Source: Brachionus koreanus (Eukaryota > Rotifera > Eurotatoria > Ploima > Brachionidae). Taken from it: DNA of 12,012 bases. Positions 9,301 through 12,012 of this stretch are shown piece by piece; position 1 is the stretch's first letter, and each line of letters starts with the position of its first letter. The translations under genes and the position numbers were made by a program. The notes under the pieces were generated by a model that saw nothing but the letters and a program-made list of their open reading frames with translations, searched no databases and had not been told where the DNA came from. The stretch covers positions 146,424 through 158,435 of the forward strand of contig PJRA01000361.1 of NCBI GenBank assembly GCA_016987375.1. Reading direction: 5' to 3'.

Positions 9301-11315
9301 ATTTTCGATTTTAGTATATTTCATCGAAAATAATTGATGAAAACTTTCTTAATTACATCTAAATTTATTTTATTATTAAATAATATTTTTTTATTTTTCA
9401 AGTAATTTTAGGCACTATAATAAATAAAAAATTTAAAACCAAGAGATTTTTCAAAATTTTCTAACTATAATTCAGAATTTATCAACATGTTTGATTTGAA
9501 ACCAACATTAATACACATTTTCTCACTAGAAGGACTTTTTAATTTTTTATTCTTTAAGTTATTTATTTTAGAATTACTTAATAGTCCTATAACTAGACTA
9601 GTAGCAGCTTGAGTAGATCTTAAATCAAAGTACATTACTCCCAATTAAATTACCTATTACAAAATAGCAAAAATTTATAAATTTCGGACTTAATGTGTAA
9701 TTTAATTTTTTCAAGCATTTAGTATATTATGTATTTCGGCTAGAGGTATGAATTTTCTGCCTGATTTTAGTCTTTTTAATCATTTTTTCTCATTATTTCT
9801 GTTTTTACGATTTTTTTTCCTTTGAAGAATACAGTAATCGGGTTTTTAAAAGTATCTCTAAAAAAAACAAGAAAATATTAAAATTAAAATAAAAATAGAC
9901 AATTATTGCTTTTCAAAATCTTTTCAGAAAGACTACCTCTTTATTATAATAAACAATTTTTTGTGATAACTAAGTCTTGATTGTGATAATTACTCTTAGA
10001 AAAATAAAATTTTCTCATGATCAAATTATAATAACAAGAATAGATGGGATGGTCTGTTAATTGAAAAAAAGGAAAGTCAAAATCCATACATCTATTTAGC
10101 ACTAACCAATAATATATAACGATCAATTTATTGTTTGAATGAACGTTTTCTTGGCTCTAATCCAAAAAAATCATTAATAATTGATAAGATGATTCAAGAA
10201 TGAAAAAAAAGATGATAAATTTGGATGATTGGGTCAATCCTAAATGTTCTTTAAGAATAAAATGAAAATTTTTGGTTTTAATCGAAAAATATTTTTCATA
10301 TATAAAAAATGAGATGATTCATACATGAAACATCCATGAAATCATCGTTTTTAGCTTGACTGGGAGGCTTCGAATCTAGATTTGTTAACTATCCAACTCC
10401 ACTATGTAATTGCTACCTTGTCATAGACTCTTTTTTCTTTGAAAACTAAACCGAAATAACTTTTGTCTCTTTTTTTTTTACATTTCATTTATTTAACTAT
10501 ATTTTTAAATTCTTATTTTATTACTTAACTTTTATTTTAATCATTTTGATTTAATTTCATTTTTTATTCTTCTCTGAAGGAGCTAACGCTCGATACAGAT
10601 TTACAAAAAAATTAATAATAAAATTCTTTTAACTTTATTACTTTTTTGATTGAAGAATTTATGTGAGTTGTTTTTTTTTAGTCTTCAGATATTGTGATAC
10701 CTAAGTATTTCTCTTGTTTTGTTTTTGAAATCTGTTTATTATCTATGTAATATTCGTTATAAGGATTATTGTTTATAATATATAAAACCTTTCACTTATC
10801 TTCATTAAGACCAATAAGCCATTCTTGAAGTCATTCAGGTCGTTTCAGACTTGATCAAACATAGTTCCTATTTTGGTATAGTCTGCAAATAATTCATAAA
10901 AACTGCTTACTTTATCAGTTTTCTTAAATTAATATCTAAAATAATTTCAATTTAATATTTTAAGATTGATTCTGTCTTGACTAAACTAGACACTATTGAA
11001 CAAGCTAAATTAAAACGACGTGAAGCAATGACTAAAATTTTAGATAAATTAAATAATGTAATTTTAAAATTATAATAAAAATAGATTAGGCTTTTTAAAT
11101 TAATTACATAAATTTTATTTTAGGCTAATAGTGTAAAAGATGATGTTCAGAGAGCTAAATTGCAAGAGATGATTAGACAGGAACTAGAAAAATGGGACGA
11201 GCCACTTTCGGTTACACCACAGCGCGCCAATTCAAGTAGAGCTGTCAGTCCGCTTACCCAGTCATCAAGCAGTCTTGGTGGTATGCGCACCAAAAGTTCA
11301 TACAAACAACAATAA
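6180..11315 (+). CDS. PKD2: Polycystin-2 (TRPP cation channel), 7 exons, 805 aa
   Basis: Joined exons are 6180-6333, 6392-6505, 6616-7391, 7566-8515, 8584-8722, 10965-11057 and 11124-11315, total 2418 nt. Every junction is GT...AG and the phase holds throughout. The product is a tetrameric, Ca2+-permeable TRP channel subunit of the ER and primary cilium, usually partnered by polycystin-1 proteins. Domain order: short N-terminus (about 70 residues, much shorter than vertebrate), S1 (about 74-93), polycystin/TOP domain (about 95-318) with the C178-C191 pair, S2 (325-343), S3 (361-380), S4 (416-432), S5 (453-474), filter LGD (496-498), S6 (513-535), EF-hands at 588-599 and 622-633, acidic linker (663-682), and a coiled coil with perfect heptads from F691 to I722. 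ATG 6180 is directly preceded by an in-frame TAA (6177-6179). Human PC2 is 968 residues; most of the difference is at the N-terminus. An RVxP-type ciliary signal is not seen. Intron 1 is the least certain junction. Confidence 0.95.
6392..6505 (+). CDS. PKD2: PKD2 exon 2: pre-S1 helix and S1
   Basis: Encodes LWATR (residues 53-57), a linker, and then KELIIYIIFLVVISI, the first membrane helix. The match to the LWGTR...LRELVTYLLF region of vertebrate polycystin-2 fixes the frame. It is too short and too split by introns to show as a single long frame. Donor GTAAAA at 6506; the phase-1 codon is completed in exon 3. Intron 2 is 110 nt and AT-rich. Confidence 0.88.
6551..6599. repeat. ATTATCTAATAATAGA repeats in PKD2 intron 2
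   Basis: The 16-mer ATTATCTAATAATAGA occurs exactly twice, at 6551-6566 and 6584-6599, with a TATCTATTAA piece between them. Its parts (TTATCTA, TAATAGA) are the same units that build the palindromes of intron 3. Confidence 0.75.
6616..7391 (+). CDS. PKD2: PKD2 exon 3: polycystin (TOP) domain and S2
   Basis: Residues 90-348. Diagnostic blocks are TFGMTSS after S1, LLGVPRLRQLRV (163-173), a cysteine pair C178/C191 that matches the TOP-domain disulphide, WIDRGTRAVFLDFTIYNAN (268-286), EFPATGG and the S2 helix. NxS/T sites (N149 and N212) suit an extracellular or luminal domain. The acceptor is TTTAAAG at 6609-6615 and the donor GAG|GTAAGT at 7391/7392, close to the full animal consensus. Confidence 0.95.
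7431..7534. repeat. Palindrome cluster TTATCTATTAATAGATAA in PKD2 intron 3
   Basis: Perfect palindromes lie at 7431-7446 (16 bp) and 7473-7490 (18 bp), and a near-perfect one at 7517-7534. Partial units (GATAATAGATAA, TAATAATAGATAGA) fill the gaps. The cluster covers most of this 174-nt intron, and related units fill intron 2. It may be a small satellite or the remains of a mobile palindromic element. Confidence 0.8.
7566..8515 (+). CDS. PKD2: PKD2 exon 4: S3-S6, pore and two EF-hands
   Basis: Residues 349-664 plus two bases. It opens with IKKHKLKYFKEVWNVLDVV leading into S3. S4 is WIKFFKYISFNKTM, S5 is AGFAVMFYIVFFAYAQLGYL, the pore helix and filter are LFRTILGDFDF, and S6 ends NMFLAIINDTYSDVKSD. 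The cytoplasmic part has two canonical Ca2+ loops, DADGDKNLSFDE and DKDGDKNLTEEE. The donor at 8516 (GTGATC) replaces what would otherwise be a TGA stop at 8517. Confidence 0.95.
8584..8722 (+). CDS. PKD2: PKD2 exon 5: acidic linker and first half of coiled coil
   Basis: Residues 665-711. An acidic run (DESDESEGSDNEHDEESK) precedes FNILTKRVDTMEASIGSIV, which matches the vertebrate FQVLVRRVDRMEHSIGSIV region. Intron 4 (8516-8583) is 68 nt with acceptor TTAAG. The donor is CGA|GTAATT at 8723, phase 0, and opens the 2242-nt intron 5. Confidence 0.93.
8883..9212 (+). mobile_element. Non-LTR ORF2 C-terminal remnant, 5' part
   Basis: In PKD2 intron 5 and in the same direction as the gene. The frame from 8883 reads NWRLHHKTLGNLCKSLIGSI, then LDYNF, NIKKLQTIQNSTVRSILKL and FDTP, the usual post-RT region of jockey/CR1-like elements. 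Two stops and a shift near 9095-9110 break it. It resumes as NRLFELSERYARVGLTNSV and LLLRLVNEYRR up to 9211. The element is 5'-truncated (nothing RT-like before about 8880). At 9213 it is interrupted by a separate repeat element, and its frame continues at 10365. Confidence 0.82.
9213..9236 (+). repeat. Left terminal inverted repeat
   Basis: CCCAGTGAC, a run of eight A, then CGATGAT. It pairs with the reverse complement of 10341-10364. The retrotransposon stop TGA at 9218-9220 is created by this sequence. Confidence 0.68.
10341..10364 (-). repeat. Right terminal inverted repeat
   Basis: The reverse complement begins CCCAGTCAAG and ends ACGATGAT. Against the left repeat, mismatches are confined to positions 7 and 9-12 of 24. 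Confidence 0.68.
10365..10625 (+). mobile_element. Non-LTR ORF2 C-terminal remnant, 3' part and 3' UTR
   Basis: Continues the ORF broken at 9212: GFESRFVNYPTPLC and about twelve more codons to TAA at 10447-10449. The block EYxxGFE.R....TPLC is typical of the extreme C-terminus of such ORF2 proteins. A T-rich 3' UTR follows, with a small GAGC-TAAC-GCTC hairpin (10580-10591) and an AATAATAAA-type tail near 10611-10622, where the element probably ends. Confidence 0.72.
10640..10925 (-). mobile_element. Antisense RT palm remnant in PKD2 intron 5
   Basis: On the minus strand, DKVSSFYELFADYTK (FADY at 10878-10889, the degenerate form of the FADD/YADD box) is followed, across a frameshift, by LQEWLIGLNEDK, KVLYI and KQEKYLGITISED. 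This is the palm-to-thumb order of LINE reverse transcriptases. Stops and at least one shift show decay. The second catalytic aspartate is replaced by tyrosine. It abuts the 3' end of the previous element, lies in the opposite direction, and ends about 40 nt before exon 6. Confidence 0.75.
10965..11057 (+). CDS. PKD2: PKD2 exon 6: second half of coiled coil
   Basis: Residues 712-742, IDSVLTKLDTIEQAKLKRRE followed by AMTKILDKLNN. It continues the heptads of exon 5 without a break (I712, V715, L719, I722), which confirms the long intron. The acceptor is TATTTTAAG at 10956-10964 and the donor AAT|GTAATT at 11058. Confidence 0.92.
11124..11315 (+). CDS. PKD2: PKD2 exon 7: C-terminal helix and Ser-rich tail
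   Basis: Residues 743-805. AKLQEMIRQELEKWD matches the REQMERLVREELERWE segment near the vertebrate C-terminus. A Ser/Thr/Pro-rich tail follows, ending KQQ and TAA (11313-11315). Intron 6 is 66 nt, with acceptor TTTTAG at 11118-11123. Confidence 0.93.
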   Translation, partial: ANSVKDDVQRAKLQEMIRQELEKWDEPLSVTPQRANSSRAVSPLTQSSSSLGGMRTKSSYKQQ

Positions 11316-11386
11316 TTTTTATCGTTTTTTTTTTTCTTAAACTTGTAAAACACTAATTTAAAATCAAAAATTGGAAACAGGGCTAA

Positions 11387-11392
11387 ATTAAA
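11387..11392 (+). promoter_or_regulatory. Candidate PKD2 poly(A) signal ATTAAA
   Basis: ATTAAA, the commonest variant signal, lies 72 nt after the stop codon. A canonical AATAAA occurs only at 11734-11739. In such AT-rich DNA neither is decisive. Confidence 0.35.
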
Positions 11393-11455
11393 TATTTTAT
11401 TACATAGAAAAATTTTTTAATTTTTTAAAATGTTTAGTTTCACCTTATCTTTGGA

Positions 11456-11505
11456 CATTATACCAATACATCTTAGCATTATACCAATACAAAGATACAT
11501 CTTAG
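11456..11505. repeat. Imperfect 21-bp tandem duplication
   Basis: CATTATACCAATAC followed by ATCTTAG (11456-11476) is repeated directly at 11477-11505. The second copy carries a small insertion (AAAGATAC) that itself resembles the unit. It is probably replication slippage in the PKD2 3' flank. Confidence 0.75.
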
Positions 11506-12012
11506 CCATCTACCTCTACCTAAAATTTTATTCTGTCAATATTTGTTTTTGTCAACTTTCTTAGTTTCACACAGACGCAAGACAAAATCAAAGATTGTCA
11601 GAAAAAAAAATTTCCCAGGATGAATTGTTTATTTGACTAATTTTTTAAATCAAAAATGAAAATTAATTCAAAATAATTTCTTTGAGCTTATTTTTTTCTT
11701 TCAAAATCATATAAATTTAAAGGATTTTATTCGAATAAAGATGTGTATTATTAAGCTAAACTTCAAGCTTCTTTAAAATTTTTTTCAATCGACACGAATT
11801 TTATTTTAAAACTCAATTAGAGAATATGACTTTTACTTTTATACAGACTTTTGCAAAAGTCAAAATTCACTGACTTGACTTTTTACAACAAACTTTAAAA
11901 TGACTCTTTTTTGAGTTTTCCACAAGATTTAATTTTTAAACTCAATTTTCAATTTTCAAGGTTAATCAACAGGCTAGTGCCCTTATCGTAATCGACTGAT
12001 TAACACTTCATT
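11506..12012. other. AT-rich 3' flank of PKD2 with two inverted repeats
   Basis: No coding frame is supported. There is a perfect 16-bp palindrome GACTTTTGCAAAAGTC (11846-11861) among several GACTTTT copies. Near the right edge, 8-bp inverted arms GTTAATCA/TGATTAAC (11961-11968 and 11997-12004) enclose a locally GC-richer 28-nt loop. The preceding TTTTCAAG (ending 11960) resembles a splice acceptor, so the edge could clip an exon of a further gene, but the window ends too soon to tell. Confidence 0.45.

Larger units (their letters stand above)
9213..10364. mobile_element. 1152-bp non-coding inverted-repeat element (MITE-like)
   Basis: The ends are 24-bp inverted repeats (9213-9236 and 10341-10364). 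They match at 19 of 24 positions without gaps, including outer CCCAGT and inner AAAAACGATGAT. Weaker inverted similarity (ATGAATCAT, ATTTTCGATT) continues for about 100 bp inward. The flanks are AG on both sides (9211-9212, 10365-10366), or GAG if one base of the right end is counted as flank. The insert splits a non-LTR ORF whose frame is restored when the element and one AG are left out. No coding frame above 60 codons exists, so it is non-autonomous. The superfamily is not assigned: the 2-3 bp duplication does not fit hAT (8 bp), nor TA for Tc1/mariner. Confidence 0.7.

Noticed and set aside
9944..10126. 60-codon minus-strand frame inside the 1152-bp element
   Set aside because: Its composition is AT-driven and it has no transposase-like motif. 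It is taken as chance, leaving the element non-coding.
9215..10362. hAT-type ends (CAGTG...ACTG) for the intronic element
   Set aside because: The 8 bp on each side do not match, and the restored LINE frame supports a 2-3 bp duplication instead.
10365..10432. On the minus strand, a tRNA-like B box (GATTCGAAGCC) with an A-box-like TACATAGTGG, suggesting a SINE
   Set aside because: The plus strand of the same bases encodes GFESR..NYPTPLC, in phase with the interrupted LINE ORF. That explains the sequence better, and the A box needs gaps to fit.
11147..11353. 68-codon minus-strand frame
   Set aside because: It is the antisense shadow of PKD2 exon 7, whose sense frame matches the polycystin-2 C-terminus.

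Overview
The window is animal nuclear DNA. It is very AT-rich, its genes are split by GT...AG introns (four of six are 58-110 nt), and it carries decayed non-LTR retrotransposons. Two genes encode animal-type cation channels. The compact introns, base composition and retroelement load would suit a small lophotrochozoan or gnathiferan such as a rotifer, but that assignment is an inference I cannot test here.

Layout from left to right. Positions 1-597 (minus) hold a broken reverse transcriptase (RT) fragment. Positions 1080-2555 (minus) hold an intact single-exon DEG/ENaC sodium-channel subunit with its own poly(A) signal. Positions about 2990-3736 (plus) hold an RT fragment with the catalytic palm deleted, followed by a small orphan reading frame (3711-3863). 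Positions 3920-4132 (minus) hold an endonuclease-domain fragment of a non-LTR element. About 2 kb of AT-rich DNA without recognisable genes follows. Positions 6180-11315 (plus) hold a seven-exon polycystin-2 (PKD2/TRPP) gene. I reconstructed it exon by exon; the joined frame is 2418 nt, giving 805 residues plus a stop. The last 700 bp are its 3' flank, with small repeats.

The two genes are divergently oriented, with start codons about 3.6 kb apart. Both encode membrane cation channels with cysteine-containing extracellular domains. Nothing in the sequence shows that they are co-regulated.

The most informative structure lies inside PKD2 intron 5 (2242 nt). The C-terminal end of a non-LTR ORF is split by a 1152-bp non-coding element with imperfect terminal inverted repeats starting CCCAGT. 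Taking out this element and one copy of a 2-bp AG repeat restores the retrotransposon frame exactly, which is strong internal evidence for a nested DNA-transposon-like insertion. A further antisense RT remnant sits just before exon 6. PKD2 introns 2 and 3, which flank the largest extracellular-domain exon, share a family of near-perfect palindromes of the form TTATCTATTAATAGATAA. I found no RNA genes, CRISPR arrays or prokaryotic features.
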